Part shown: in pieces, positions 7,225-16,123 of the stretch
Layout of the letters: the number at the start of each line of letters is the position of its first letter
How positions within the stretch are numbered: the stretch's first letter is position 1
From: Paenibacillus sedimenti
Lineage (GTDB): Bacteria; Bacillota; Bacilli; Paenibacillales; NBRC-103111
Length of the DNA stretch: 64,000 nt
Direction: 5' to 3'
NCBI RefSeq assembly: GCF_014534655.1
Contig: NZ_JACVVD010000002.1
Location: 62,001-126,000 of the forward strand
The notes under the pieces: generated by a model
What the model was told of the DNA's origin: nothing
The model's input: the letters and a program-made list of their open reading frames with translations, nothing else
Database searches by the model: none
Made by a program: the position numbers and the translations under genes

Positions 7225-9381
7225 ATGAATCGACAAAATGTCAGATCCAGGATATCTTCTATGCTAATCATGTTGAGTATGATATCGCTGGCAACACCAT
7301 CATTTGCTGATACGCCGCAAGCGGCAGCAGCAACCCCCTTCGAACTTACGGCAAGTAAAGCGGTCAAGATCGCCAGAGTGACTGGCGCCACGAAGGCTGG
7401 CGAGACGGTTCCGAATCCGAATCAGACGCATACCAACTACGCTCTGAATGCCACCGATTTGGGCATCATGTGGGATGCCAGTACGGATCCAAGTTCCACG
7501 AAAATCATGGTCGCTTTTGGCGATTCTTATGACAGTGGATGGGGAGGCTTCGGCGGAGGCGGGAATGCCGCAGGCTGGAGAAGCAATTTGCTCGCCATAT
7601 CTAATGATACCGACCTTTCAGACGGTTTGACCTTCTCTTCTATGATTACCGATGAAAATAGAATGAATTATGCCAAAGAGATCATCTCCTCAGCTCATGA
7701 CACATCGGGAAGCGGCGATTTTACAGCTATTCCTACAGCAGGTATATCCGTTGGGACAAGGCATTACATCCATTATATGCAGATTAAAAACTGGGGCGCT
7801 AACGGCCGTTGGAATACCAATTTCTCCGAAATCGCATATTCCGATGACGAAGGGAAGAATTGGACGAAGTCAGGCGTAAAATGGGGCAGCACAAGTAAAT
7901 TTGCACAGGCTGCTTATATAAAAGAAAGCGGATATGTCTACATGTTCGGGACACCCGCTGGAAGATTCGATTCTGCATATCTGGCGAGAGCTGCGGAAGC
8001 GGACATGCTGAATAGAGCGAATTACGAATATTGGGACGGTTCCGGATGGGCCAAAGAGAACGAAGCAGCAGCTGTCGCGGTCGTGGATGTGCCAATCAGT
8101 GAATTATCGGTTGCCTACAACTCCTATTACAAGAAGTGGATCATGACCTACTTGAACGAAAACCGTGCAGCGATCGTCATGAGAAGCTCCTCCAGCTTAA
8201 CGGGTCCATGGTCTGCTGAAACTGAAATTGTAACAGGCGCCGAATTTCCAGGCTTATATGGCGGATTCATCCATCCATGGACAAATGATGGCAAGGACTT
8301 GTACTTTCTCATGTCGGAGTGGGGGCCATATAACGTATTCTTGATGCATTCCACGTTGGAAGTCGGCACTCCGACTCATAATCTTATAGCCGACCCTTCC
8401 TTTGAAAAGCAGACGACAGGCATCATCTCCATGCCATGGGTGCTTGAGGCAGGCAATGGCGGGATAGACCAAACATTTTTATCCAGGTCCGGAAGCAACA
8501 ATGTATGGTTAAGGAATGCGACAGGTTGGAACGCGATCAAACAGACGATTGCGGTTACAGCGAATACCGAATATAAGCTAACGGCATTTGTAAAGACCTC
8601 CCAAAACAACAATGCCGGCTATTTCGGGGTAAGAGGTTCGGCAGGAGATATATTGAAAGAAACAAAGTTTGAAAGACATGACAATTACTCGCCTCTTTCA
8701 GTCCGGTTCAACTCAGGAAACAACACAAACATAACTGTATTCACAGGCATGCATGCCAATGGCGATACATGGGTGCAAGCGGATGACTATTTGCTATTAC
8801 CTGTTGATACGACTCCGCCTGTTATTACTTTACAAGGCGACGCAATGATTGAAGTGCCGTTAGGCGGCACATTCACAGATGCAGGCGCAACGGCAACTGA
8901 TAATGAGGATGGCGATCTTTCGCATAAAATCGTCGTAACCGGCACGGTAAATACCAGTATTATTGGAACCTATCCATTGACGTATAATGTGTCGGATGCG
9001 GACGGAAATGCGGCCATTCCTGTCACGAGAACCGTCAACGTTAAGGGACAAGCGTATACGGTTAGCCATGCAGCCTTCAAGGGGATTGATGGAAGCACTC
9101 TGCATACAATGCCTAAGAAAGGATTTGTAACGGCGAGTGCGGATATTAGGAACAATACCGACACAGCAAACTCTGTAACTCTTGTCGTTGCGTTGTATAA
9201 CAAGAAAGGCGAAATCGAAAACGTTTCCGGCTTATCTAAAGCCATTACCCCAGGTACTACTGAAACGTTTTCAGGAGGATTTATGTTGCCCGGCGACAAT
9301 TCCGGTTATTATGTGGACGTATTCGTGGCGGATTCGCTAACGGATATGCAGCCAATTTCCAATGTGGGCAGATTGAAATAG
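7225..9381 (+). CDS. Secreted DUF4185 (GH183-like) protein with carbohydrate-binding and DUF5011 domains
   Basis: A 718-residue protein with a signal peptide (residues 1 to about 27, cut near SFADT). Residues of about 30-375 match the DUF4185 five-bladed propeller pattern (ATDLGIMWD, VAFGDSYDSGWGG, GWRSNLLAISND, later EWGPYNVFLMHS). A CBM-like beta-sandwich follows at about 385-525 (NLIADPSFEK, VTANTEYKLTAFVKT). A DUF5011 Ig-like repeat lies at about 528-612 (TPPVITLQGDAMIEVPLGG), then a C-terminal beta domain. DUF4185 proteins include endo-D-arabinanases assigned to CAZy GH183; the activity of this member is inferred only. The ATG at 7225 has GAGGAAGGA just upstream, unlike the in-frame ATG at 7207. 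Confidence 0.8.
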   Translation: MNRQNVRSRISSMLIMLSMISLATPSFADTPQAAAATPFELTASKAVKIARVTGATKAGETVPNPNQTHTNYALNATDLGIMWDASTDPSSTKIMVAFGDSYDSGWGGFGGGGNAAGWRSNLLAISNDTDLSDGLTFSSMITDENRMNYAKEIISSAHDTSGSGDFTAIPTAGISVGTRHYIHYMQIKNWGANGRWNTNFSEIAYSDDEGKNWTKSGVKWGSTSKFAQAAYIKESGYVYMFGTPAGRFDSAYLARAAEADMLNRANYEYWDGSGWAKENEAAAVAVVDVPISELSVAYNSYYKKWIMTYLNENRAAIVMRSSSSLTGPWSAETEIVTGAEFPGLYGGFIHPWTNDGKDLYFLMSEWGPYNVFLMHSTLEVGTPTHNLIADPSFEKQTTGIISMPWVLEAGNGGIDQTFLSRSGSNNVWLRNATGWNAIKQTIAVTANTEYKLTAFVKTSQNNNAGYFGVRGSAGDILKETKFERHDNYSPLSVRFNSGNNTNITVFTGMHANGDTWVQADDYLLLPVDTTPPVITLQGDAMIEVPLGGTFTDAGATATDNEDGDLSHKIVVTGTVNTSIIGTYPLTYNVSDADGNAAIPVTRTVNVKGQAYTVSHAAFKGIDGSTLHTMPKKGFVTASADIRNNTDTANSVTLVVALYNKKGEIENVSGLSKAITPGTTETFSGGFMLPGDNSGYYVDVFVADSLTDMQPISNVGRLK

Positions 9382-9393
9382 AACATACCAAAG

Positions 9394-9435
9394 AAGACTT
9401 TACTCCCGGAACTTGGAGTGAAGTCTTTTTCTTTT
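9394..9435 (+). terminator. Rho-independent terminator
   Basis: AAGACTTTACTCC pairs with GGAGTGAAGTCTT, followed by TTTCTTTT after the DUF4185 gene. Confidence 0.85.
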
Positions 9436-9448
9436 GCCGATAGATAAA

Positions 9449-9512
9449 ATATATCGAAAGGTAATATTATTGTTAGATATATATTGACTCGATATATAGA
9501 TTTTGTTAAATT
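9449..9512 (+). promoter_or_regulatory. Promoter with inverted ATATATCGA/TCGATATAT sites upstream of padR
   Basis: ATATATCGA (9449-9457) and its reverse complement TCGATATAT (9489-9497) flank and overlap a TTGACT -35 box (9484-9489). TAAATT 17 bases further on is a plausible -10 box. The symmetric AT-rich sites fit autoregulation by the PadR protein encoded just downstream. Confidence 0.45.
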
Positions 9513-9555
9513 ATGTATATTGGAGCGAGCTTAATCGAAGCAGGAGGCATACAGC

Positions 9556-10104
9556 ATGACGAGTCAGGACGTTATTTTAGGGATATTAATGAAACGAAGT
9601 CTTTCAGGCTATGATATCAAGCATTTGCTGGAGTCGGTTTTTTCTTACTTCTATAATGCCAGTTACGGCACGATATATCCGACACTAAGCAAGATGGAAA
9701 AGGATGGCTTGATTACAAAGGAGAGTGTTCTGCAAGAGGGTAGACCAAATAAGAATATTTATACCATTACCGAAGAGGGACGTAAGCAATTTAGGGCGTA
9801 TATGTACAGCCCTATGCAAGCGAACGAGTTTAAGTCCGATGGGATGACCCGTTTGTTTTTTGGGGAGTTCGTCGATCCGGAGGTCATCGCGAGATATTTG
9901 GAGCACGGCATTGCCGGCACGAAAGAAACGCTAGCCCGACTTCAAAAGATGTACGAAGATTGTAAAGATACCATGTCTCCAACGCAGGAAATTTGCATTC
10001 TCATCGGCATCGAGAACAATGAGAGCACCTTGCGGACGCTGGGGAACGGCTTAGATAGATTAAACAAATTAAAGTTAGAAAAGAGGTTGGATGACCATGA
10101 ATAA
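9556..10104 (+). CDS. PadR-family transcriptional regulator
   Basis: A 182-residue regulator. The N-terminal winged helix-turn-helix of the PadR family covers residues 1-80 (SGYDIKHLLESVFSYFYNASYGTIYPTLSKMEKDGLI, then YTITEEGRKQF with the wing). A C-terminal coiled-coil dimerisation segment of the PadR-C (VirR-like) type follows. PadR proteins usually repress an adjacent transporter or detoxification gene and release DNA on binding a small aromatic or drug molecule. Here the stop codon lies inside the start of the MFS exporter gene, so the two are translationally coupled. An AGGAGG site lies 9 bases upstream of the start. Confidence 0.9.
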   Translation: MTSQDVILGILMKRSLSGYDIKHLLESVFSYFYNASYGTIYPTLSKMEKDGLITKESVLQEGRPNKNIYTITEEGRKQFRAYMYSPMQANEFKSDGMTRLFFGEFVDPEVIARYLEHGIAGTKETLARLQKMYEDCKDTMSPTQEICILIGIENNESTLRTLGNGLDRLNKLKLEKRLDDHE

Positions 10105-11632
10105 CAAACGGGCAGGATTCATCATTCTGGCCATGGCGTTGGGGCTCTTGATGTCTGCACTCGATAATACCATCACGTCGGCAGCTATCAGTCATATAAT
10201 TAGCGACATTAATGGCTTCGACAAGATCAGTTGGGTGTTCACAGCTTATATGCTGGCCTCCACAAGTACGATGCTTGTTTTCGGGAAGCTGTCGGACATG
10301 TTTGGCAGAAAGTTGTTCTACTTAATCGGAATATCCATTTTTCTGATCGGTTCGGCTCTGTGCGGAACGGCGCAAGATATGACGCAGCTCATTGTTTATC
10401 GGGCGATTCAAGGAATTGGCTCCGGTGCGATATTTCCGATCAGTTTTACGATTATTTTCACGATTTTCGGTGATCCGAAACAGGCGGCCAAACTTTCCGG
10501 CGTTTTTGCTGCAATTTTCGGTTTATCGTCTGTTGCTGGCCCACAGATCGGGACTTTTCTTGCGGAGAGCTGGGGATGGCGCTGGTGCTTCTATGTCAAT
10601 TTGCCGCTAGGCTTGCTATCGTTCGTCGTTCTGCTGTTTTCCCTGCAGGAATCCCGTTCGGATCGACGCCCGAAAATCGATTACTTAGGTACGCTGTTCC
10701 TCATCATTAGTACGGTCTCACTGATGCTCGCTCTGGAGTGGGGAGGCAAAGATTATGCATGGGGATCGTGGCAAATTATCGGCATGCTGGTTATCGCCGT
10801 TGTCGTGGGCACTCTTTTCATTGCCGTAGAACGCCGTGCTCAAGAACCGGTGCTGCCGCTGCCGTTGTTTAAGAACCGCATGGTACTAGGCATGGTCTTG
10901 GCCTGTCTTTGTCAGGGAGCCATTATGTTCTCGGCGATCGCTTACTTGCCTATTTTCTCAACAGCTGTTCTCGGGCAGCCGAATTCTAACGGACTTTTGA
11001 CCCCGATGATGTTCTCCTTAATGGTTGGAGCTGTATCTTTTGGCTTCATCCAGCGTTTCTTCAGCTTCCGCGCGGTCATCGCATTCAGTATGCTAGCCGG
11101 TATCGTTGTCGGTTATTTACTAAGCATCGTTAGTCATGACGCCGCTAATTGGTACATGATGCTGCTCATGGTTATTCTTGGCGTAGGAGCCATCGGCCCG
11201 CTGATGGGTGTCGCGCAAAATGCGGTTGCGCTTAGTGTGGACCGCAAATACATCGGCGTAAGCTCCTCCATTGTCGGCTTTTGGCGCAGTATCGGCGGGG
11301 TGCTCGGGGCCTCTATTATGGCAACCGTCGTGAACAGCAACTATAAGAACCTGATTCAATCCGGTGCTGAAGCCCACCATATGCCGCTTGATCAGCTCTC
11401 GACCTTAGCGAATCCGGATCAATTAATCCGCACTGGCGCACAGCTGCCCAAGGAAACTCTGGATTTTATGCGCGAGTCACTTGGGACGGCGATTAACCAT
11501 GGCTTCATCCTTTGTATCGTATTCGGAGTGATCGGACTCTCGGCCGCATTCGTGGCGGGTCCGCTCCGGTTCGCCGTACCTGTCCAAGCAGAGCAATCGA
11601 AGGAAGAGAACGCTGCGCCTCATACGGCCTAA
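10091..11632 (+). CDS. DHA2-family (EmrB/QacA-like) MFS drug exporter
   Basis: A 513-residue major facilitator with about 14 predicted membrane helices, the size and layout of DHA2 drug:H+ antiporters. Motif D1 is seen at MSALDNTITSAA, motif A at GKLSDMFGRKLFYLIG, and motif C near VAGPQIGTFLAESWGWRWCFYVNLPLG. It would sit in the cytoplasmic membrane and export cationic or amphiphilic toxic compounds. It overlaps the padR gene by 14 bases, or by 8 if the ATG at 10097 is used, and is presumably under PadR control. A strong terminator follows, closing a two-gene operon. Confidence 0.92.
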   Translation: MTMNNKRAGFIILAMALGLLMSALDNTITSAAISHIISDINGFDKISWVFTAYMLASTSTMLVFGKLSDMFGRKLFYLIGISIFLIGSALCGTAQDMTQLIVYRAIQGIGSGAIFPISFTIIFTIFGDPKQAAKLSGVFAAIFGLSSVAGPQIGTFLAESWGWRWCFYVNLPLGLLSFVVLLFSLQESRSDRRPKIDYLGTLFLIISTVSLMLALEWGGKDYAWGSWQIIGMLVIAVVVGTLFIAVERRAQEPVLPLPLFKNRMVLGMVLACLCQGAIMFSAIAYLPIFSTAVLGQPNSNGLLTPMMFSLMVGAVSFGFIQRFFSFRAVIAFSMLAGIVVGYLLSIVSHDAANWYMMLLMVILGVGAIGPLMGVAQNAVALSVDRKYIGVSSSIVGFWRSIGGVLGASIMATVVNSNYKNLIQSGAEAHHMPLDQLSTLANPDQLIRTGAQLPKETLDFMRESLGTAINHGFILCIVFGVIGLSAAFVAGPLRFAVPVQAEQSKEENAAPHTA

Positions 11633-11667
11633 TCTTTCCAAGGTGAAATATTGACTTTAGGTCTATG

Positions 11668-11698
11668 AAGAAACCTTAAAGCAAGGTTTCTTTTTTTT
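11668..11698 (+). terminator. Rho-independent terminator
   Basis: AAGAAACCTT pairs with AAGGTTTCTT over a 5-base loop, then a T run. It ends the padR-exporter operon. The remaining 170 bases before the next gene hold no feature I can support. Confidence 0.85.
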
Positions 11699-11872
11699 CT
11701 GCTTTTGGATGTCTAACCATCATTTGAGGTGCATCATCATGATAATCTTGGCAATTTCCATACTGCTTTATGAAGCAAAAGCTGCCCGGTGCAGGACCTC
11801 ATGACGCATAAGCTCATATAATAGGTTAAAATGGATAGAACAGACCCGTTATGATGGATTTGAGGGAGAGTC

Positions 11873-12370
11873 ATGAACAGACACGAAACCGAGAAAAAGG
11901 CGTTGGAGCAAACGGCGATTGACATCTTTATGGAGTTGTACAATTTAAACCATGAGCAACCGCTTAAACTTGTCAGACAGCAAGAAAAGCCGGATGCTTT
12001 GCTTGAAGATGCGGAGCAAAACAGAGTAGGGCTGGAAGTGACGCACCTGTTCTATGATGAGGAGGAAGCGAGGCTCATGATGGCGCGTTCCGAGCTGCCT
12101 AAGCCTGGGACAGAAGTGCTCGATCGATTTATTCATGTTATTAATGATCGTGTACGAAGCAAGGAAGAGAAGTTTAAGGACTACTCGCATGAGCAGCCTT
12201 GCATGCTGCTAATCCGCAATGTGTCTTTGCTGTTCGGTATGTCCGATGTGCTGGGCAGAAAGCATAAGCTGGCGCTGCCGCGCGGGCAATTCACACAGGT
12301 ATGGCTGCTATCCAGAGACTTCACGCCCGATTGGCTGCTGATTAATTTAAATGAGATTGAGGGGAAATGA
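11873..12370 (+). CDS. Hypothetical protein, possible nuclease-like fold
   Basis: A 165-residue cytoplasmic protein that I do not recognise as a named family. The pattern [22 protein letters not shown] resembles the PD...(D/E)xK/T core of restriction-endonuclease-like folds, with ExT in place of ExK, but this is inference from a short motif. No signal peptide or membrane segment is seen. A GAGGGAGAG site precedes the ATG. The next gene (nucleotidyltransferase-like) begins 5 bases after the stop, or overlaps it if the earlier start is used, so the two are translated together and may act together. Confidence 0.6.
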   Translation: MNRHETEKKALEQTAIDIFMELYNLNHEQPLKLVRQQEKPDALLEDAEQNRVGLEVTHLFYDEEEARLMMARSELPKPGTEVLDRFIHVINDRVRSKEEKFKDYSHEQPCMLLIRNVSLLFGMSDVLGRKHKLALPRGQFTQVWLLSRDFTPDWLLINLNEIEGK

Positions 12371-12374
12371 CCGG

Positions 12375-12881
12375 GTGTTAGAACATATAAGGCGGGTAAC
12401 GAAGGCATTGAAACAGGCACAAATTCCGTACGCGATTGGCGGAAGCGGCTTGTTATTCAGCCTACAGCTGGCAGAAAGCATGAACGATTGGGACATGACC
12501 ACGGAGGCTCCTCTGGATTTACTCAAGGAAGGCTTGCTTCAAGAGGAAGTACGGCTGCAGCATAGCGGCGATTTCCCATTTTTTAGCGATTATCGGGTTC
12601 GCGTTCTGACAGAAGGGAAGCCGATCGAAATCATTGGGGGCTTCAAAATACATGCGGATACCGGTATTGTTCGTATACCAAGCGTTTCCGTGTCTGAATG
12701 GAATGGACTGGCTATGGGTAGTAGCGAAGCCTGGGCGGTAGCCTATGAGCTGATGAACCGGCCTGCCAAAGCGGGGCTGCTATGGAACTATCTGCAGAAG
12801 TGCAGCCATGCAGCGGTTGTCGATCAACTTTTAAAGGAACCTATCCCTGATCGGATTAGACTTAAGCTCTTGGAGTTGTAG
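12375..12881 (+). CDS. Nucleotidyltransferase-fold protein
   Basis: A protein of about 168 residues. [14 protein letters not shown] followed by [12 protein letters not shown] gives the GGS and D-x-D pattern of the minimal nucleotidyltransferase fold. A C-terminal helical part ends in RIRLKLLEL. Such proteins transfer nucleotides to RNA, proteins or small molecules, or act as the antitoxin-like half of MNT/HEPN pairs; neither partner role is shown here. The GTG at 12375 fits the GAGGGG site at 12359. An in-frame ATG at 12351 would overlap the upstream gene by 20 bases and has no good ribosome site. Probably one operon with the upstream hypothetical gene. Confidence 0.6.
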   Translation: MLEHIRRVTKALKQAQIPYAIGGSGLLFSLQLAESMNDWDMTTEAPLDLLKEGLLQEEVRLQHSGDFPFFSDYRVRVLTEGKPIEIIGGFKIHADTGIVRIPSVSVSEWNGLAMGSSEAWAVAYELMNRPAKAGLLWNYLQKCSHAAVVDQLLKEPIPDRIRLKLLEL

Positions 12882-12975
12882 GCGGTAAAGAGTAACATTT
12901 CCCATTTATCGTATAAAGCTTGTAAGTATGGCATACATATAAGTTTGTCCAAAGCATAAGGCGAGGGGGAATCTT

Positions 12976-14223
12976 GTGAAACGTTTGTACGTCTGGCTGA
13001 TGATCGGATTTGGTTTGTATGTTGTCGCGATAAGTTTATTTTTGCTGCAGGGAGACTTGTACAGCATTCCCAAAACGCTCAGCGGGACTGACGCTGATCC
13101 GCATACGTTCATGACGACTCAAGAAATCGAACGATCCGAGTCCTTATCCCGCATTCGTTCGTTGACTTTTTTCATCACTTCACCGATGCAGATGGGATTG
13201 CTGCTGGTACTCCTGGGTATAGCAGTAAGGTTTCGCAACGCGGTTGAGGCGTGGTTCCGGCGACCTTTTCTGCAAATGGTTGTCTTCGTACTGTTATTCA
13301 CGCTGCTGCTCAACGTGCTTTTCCTGCCGGTCGACTATTTCTTGCTTCGAGTGGATCAAGCCTACGGACTGTCGAATGAAACGATGGCCATGTTCTGGGG
13401 CGACCATGCCAAAGATTTCGTCGTTAATGGGGTAGGGACGATCATTATCGTATGGATTTTTAGATGGATCCTGAAGCGCAGTCCCGACCGATGGTGGTTA
13501 TGGTTCTGGACGGCTTCGATTCCGCTTATTCTTTTTGTGACCTTTATTCAACCAGTCGTGTTGGACCCGCTATATAACGACTTTAGGCCGCTCCAGAATC
13601 AGGAGTTGAAAGCGCAGATTCTGAATCTGGCAGCTAGGTCGCACATCCCGGCGGAACAAGTCTACGAGGTCATTATGTCGGAACGCACGAATGCCATCAA
13701 CGCATATGTGAGTGGAATCGGAGGCAATGCGCGCATTGTGCTTTGGGATACGATTCTGAAGAAGCTGCAGCCCGAAGAAATTTTGACGGTGATGGCCCAC
13801 GAAATGGGGCACTATGTCGAAAAGCACATTTATCTGGGAATCGCATATGGAATCGCGCTTAGCTTTCTTGGTTTCTGGCTTGCTTTTCATGCTTATCGTT
13901 TTTTCATTACACGCTGGAGTTCTATCTGGGGGATTAACGGGGAAAATGATTTAGCCGCTCTGCCTGTCCTCCTGCTCATCGTGACACTTATGGGGTTTGT
14001 ATCTGCGCCGGCGCAAAATGCGTTCTCACGCGTAATCGAGCATCGGGCTGATGTCTTTTCCATGAAAATGACTGGGGACGGTACTTCAGCAATTCGTGCG
14101 TTTCAAAAAATTGCCAAAGAAAATCTGAGTCCGGTAACACAGCCCAAGCTTGTACAATGGTTTCGCGGTTCTCATCCGACGATTTTGGAGCGGATTGAGT
14201 ACTTCAAGCAGTTCTCGCATTAG
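12976..14223 (+). CDS. M48-family (Ste24-like) membrane metallopeptidase
   Basis: A 415-residue membrane protease. It has several N-terminal helices and the M48 N-terminal region of Ste24 CAAX proteases (FLPVDYFLLRVDQAYGLSNET). The zinc site is VMAHEMGHYVEKH near residue 274, with the third ligand glutamate in RVIEHRADVFSM near 354. Relatives degrade misfolded or prenylated membrane proteins with the active site inside a membrane chamber; prenylation is not expected in this organism, so a quality-control role is more likely. GTG start with a GAGGGGG site. Single gene, ended by a strong bidirectional hairpin. Confidence 0.9.
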   Translation: MKRLYVWLMIGFGLYVVAISLFLLQGDLYSIPKTLSGTDADPHTFMTTQEIERSESLSRIRSLTFFITSPMQMGLLLVLLGIAVRFRNAVEAWFRRPFLQMVVFVLLFTLLLNVLFLPVDYFLLRVDQAYGLSNETMAMFWGDHAKDFVVNGVGTIIIVWIFRWILKRSPDRWWLWFWTASIPLILFVTFIQPVVLDPLYNDFRPLQNQELKAQILNLAARSHIPAEQVYEVIMSERTNAINAYVSGIGGNARIVLWDTILKKLQPEEILTVMAHEMGHYVEKHIYLGIAYGIALSFLGFWLAFHAYRFFITRWSSIWGINGENDLAALPVLLLIVTLMGFVSAPAQNAFSRVIEHRADVFSMKMTGDGTSAIRAFQKIAKENLSPVTQPKLVQWFRGSHPTILERIEYFKQFSH

Positions 14224-14225
14224 AG

Positions 14226-14276
14226 AAAAAGCACGAATCTTATCCAAGTAATTGGATTGGATTCATGCTTTTTTGT
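14226..14276. terminator. Bidirectional terminator
   Basis: An interrupted long stem (AAAAAGCA, GAATC, ATCCA paired with TGGAT, GATTC, TGCTTTTTT) lies between the convergent M48 and CvfC genes, with T runs for both directions. Confidence 0.8.
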
Positions 14277-14288
14277 GCAGCGCTTGTT

Positions 14289-15434
14289 TTAGTCGTTTCT
14301 GCGGGTCATTTGCTGCCAGACAGAGCCTTCTGCGGCATGACCGCCTTCGATACGCTCCAGCGCAATCTTCACCTGCATGCGTACCTCAAATTCGGGGTCG
14401 TCCACGGCCTCGCGCAGCGCATCGATAACCGAATCGTCGCCGACCTCGTATAGAAAGCGCGCTGCCCGCCAGCGCACGAGCTTGTTGCGATCCTTCAGCG
14501 CCTTTGCCATGGCCGGCATGGCAGCGGGATCACCGATATCGGATAGCGTATCGCCCGCTGTCCGGCGAACCGCCGGCGTATCGTCCTCGAGGGCACGATA
14601 CAGGTAAGGCAGTACCTCGGGTTCTTTGATGTCCCCGAGGTATACTGTCGCCAGTCGCCGGATTGACGTGTTCTCGTCCTGCAGGGCATGGACGAGGAGC
14701 GGCAGCGTCTCAAGCGACGGCTGGATCTTCTGAAGCGCGGCGTAGCGCAGCTTCCAGTCGCTGTGGCGCAGCTGCCTAGCTGCTGCGCCGGTGTCCAGCG
14801 CCCCCGCGTCTTCGCCGGCGGGGGCGGTATCGGCAGTCTCCCGCATCGCGAGGGAGACCAGGCTTTCGACGCGGGCGTCGTCGTAGGAAGCGTCCAGCTC
14901 CTGGACGACTTCGCCCGCGATGTCTTTGAGCTCGCCGTAGCGAACGCCGAGCTCTTCGAGCTTCCGCTCCTTGATCAGGTTCGGCGATGCCGTACCTGCG
15001 CGGACCGCGGCCTCAGTGAAGCGCTCCGGCATCGCCGCGCGCACTTCTTCGGCGCCGGCGCGCACCCGCACCTGGAGCGGGATGCCCCGGAACGTCTGCA
15101 GCAGCACCTGCGCCTCGCCGAATGCCGCCTCTGGGGCGGCTTGCTCAGGCGGCAGGCCGCCGCCGGCAGACGGCTGCGCTTCGCCGAAAAGCTCACGGGC
15201 TTTGGCGAGGATAAACTGCCAGTCGCCTTTCGGGTTACGATCTACTGCAACGAAATCCGCGGTATGAAAAATACTCATAACTCCTTGTACAGCCAGCAGC
15301 TCGCGAATCTCAGCCGATGCATCTGCGCTGTTGTCCTTCGTATAAGTCATCCGTATACCCGGTGGGAGGGATTCGTCCATGTTCAGCTTCATAGAATTAG
15401 GGCTGGGTGTTGGTTCTATCGATACAATTTTCAT
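14289..15434 (-). CDS. cvfC: Conserved virulence factor C-like protein (Nfu_N plus HEAT repeats)
   Basis: A 381-residue cytoplasmic protein. Residues 1-85 are a scaffold-type Nfu_N domain (MKIVSIEPTPSPNSMKLNMD ... VMSIFHTADFVAVDRN). Residues of about 225-375 form PBS/HEAT repeats (LPLLVHALQDENTSIRRLATVYLGD, LPYLYRALEDDTPAVRRTAG, MPAMAKALKDRNKLVRWRAARFLYEVGD). This order and length match S. aureus CvfC and B. subtilis YpgR, whose biochemical role is not settled. The HEAT array suggests protein-protein contacts. The middle (90-220) is alanine-rich and poorly conserved, with very high G+C. An AAAGGAG site precedes the start. Confidence 0.8.
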   Translation of the reverse strand: MKIVSIEPTPSPNSMKLNMDESLPPGIRMTYTKDNSADASAEIRELLAVQGVMSIFHTADFVAVDRNPKGDWQFILAKARELFGEAQPSAGGGLPPEQAAPEAAFGEAQVLLQTFRGIPLQVRVRAGAEEVRAAMPERFTEAAVRAGTASPNLIKERKLEELGVRYGELKDIAGEVVQELDASYDDARVESLVSLAMRETADTAPAGEDAGALDTGAAARQLRHSDWKLRYAALQKIQPSLETLPLLVHALQDENTSIRRLATVYLGDIKEPEVLPYLYRALEDDTPAVRRTAGDTLSDIGDPAAMPAMAKALKDRNKLVRWRAARFLYEVGDDSVIDALREAVDDPEFEVRMQVKIALERIEGGHAAEGSVWQQMTRRND

Positions 15435-15481
15435 AAGTAAGGTATCTCCTTTCTTTCATCGGGTAAGAGGGGGTTATACGT

Positions 15482-15513
15482 GAAAAGACCCGGACGCCGC
15501 TGTCGTCCAGGCC
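15482..15513 (-). terminator. Terminator of guanylate-kinase-like gene
   Basis: On the minus strand CCTGGACG pairs with CGTCCGGG, followed by TCTTTTC. Confidence 0.65.
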
Positions 15514-15535
15514 TGATAAAGGCAGTTGCTGCCGC

Positions 15536-16123
15536 TTAATCCAGATCTAATAAATTACGATTCAAGTTTTGGTCCAGCGTTTTGGTCAGATCGAATACGG
15601 TATGAGCCAAGTCCACATTTTCAAAGACATGGTCACATTGATCCCGATAAGCCATTTCATCCTCGTAATGAGAGAGGTATTTCGCGATAAGCTCTTCGGA
15701 ATCGCCGCTTTCCCTCATTCTTTCTTCGAGAGTGGCTCTATCTGCGTAAATAAAGATTTGGACCACATGTTCGCCGTAAAGCTTTTTAAGCGTTTGTGCA
15801 CCGAAGCGGTTCAAGATCAAGTAAATGCTCCCGCTTTGCTGAAACATAAGTTCAATATCCGCACTCTTAATGCCATACAAATGTTCATTAACGGTGCTGA
15901 CCTCGATAAATTCGTTGTCCGCTTGTGCGGCCACGAACTGAGCAGGGGAGATAAAGTGATAGTCTTGACCGTCTACTTCGGTTGCTTTGGGAGGCCTTGT
16001 CGTGTACGAGATGACTTGTTTCATGCCGAGGGTTGAACCTGACATTTCCGCTACCGTTTTGCGACCGGCTCCGTGGGGACCCGTAAATACAAAAATCATT
16101 TCTCTTTCCTTTAATGCGTACAT
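15536..16123 (-). CDS. Guanylate kinase-like protein (paralogue)
   Basis: A 195-residue guanylate-kinase-family protein. The GMP-binding signature SYTTRPPKATEVDGQDYHFIS and the lid/adenine segment (YADRATLEERMRESGDSEELIAKYL) are present. Housekeeping Gmk phosphorylates GMP to GDP. This copy has an altered P-loop: GPHGAGRKT instead of GxxxxGK(S/T), with arginine at the usual lysine position and the lysine shifted by one. It may thus be a weak kinase or a nucleotide-binding regulator. The start at 16123 has a GGAGGT site 7 bases upstream. A second ATG at 16099 with AAAGGA gives the more usual N-terminus MIFVFTGP. Confidence 0.75.
   Translation of the reverse strand: MYALKEREMIFVFTGPHGAGRKTVAEMSGSTLGMKQVISYTTRPPKATEVDGQDYHFISPAQFVAAQADNEFIEVSTVNEHLYGIKSADIELMFQQSGSIYLILNRFGAQTLKKLYGEHVVQIFIYADRATLEERMRESGDSEELIAKYLSHYEDEMAYRDQCDHVFENVDLAHTVFDLTKTLDQNLNRNLLDLD

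Noticed and set aside
14688-15440. A 250-codon open frame opposite the cvfC-like gene
   Set aside because: The true gene on the other strand has a ribosome site and recognisable Nfu_N and HEAT domains; this is a high-G+C shadow.
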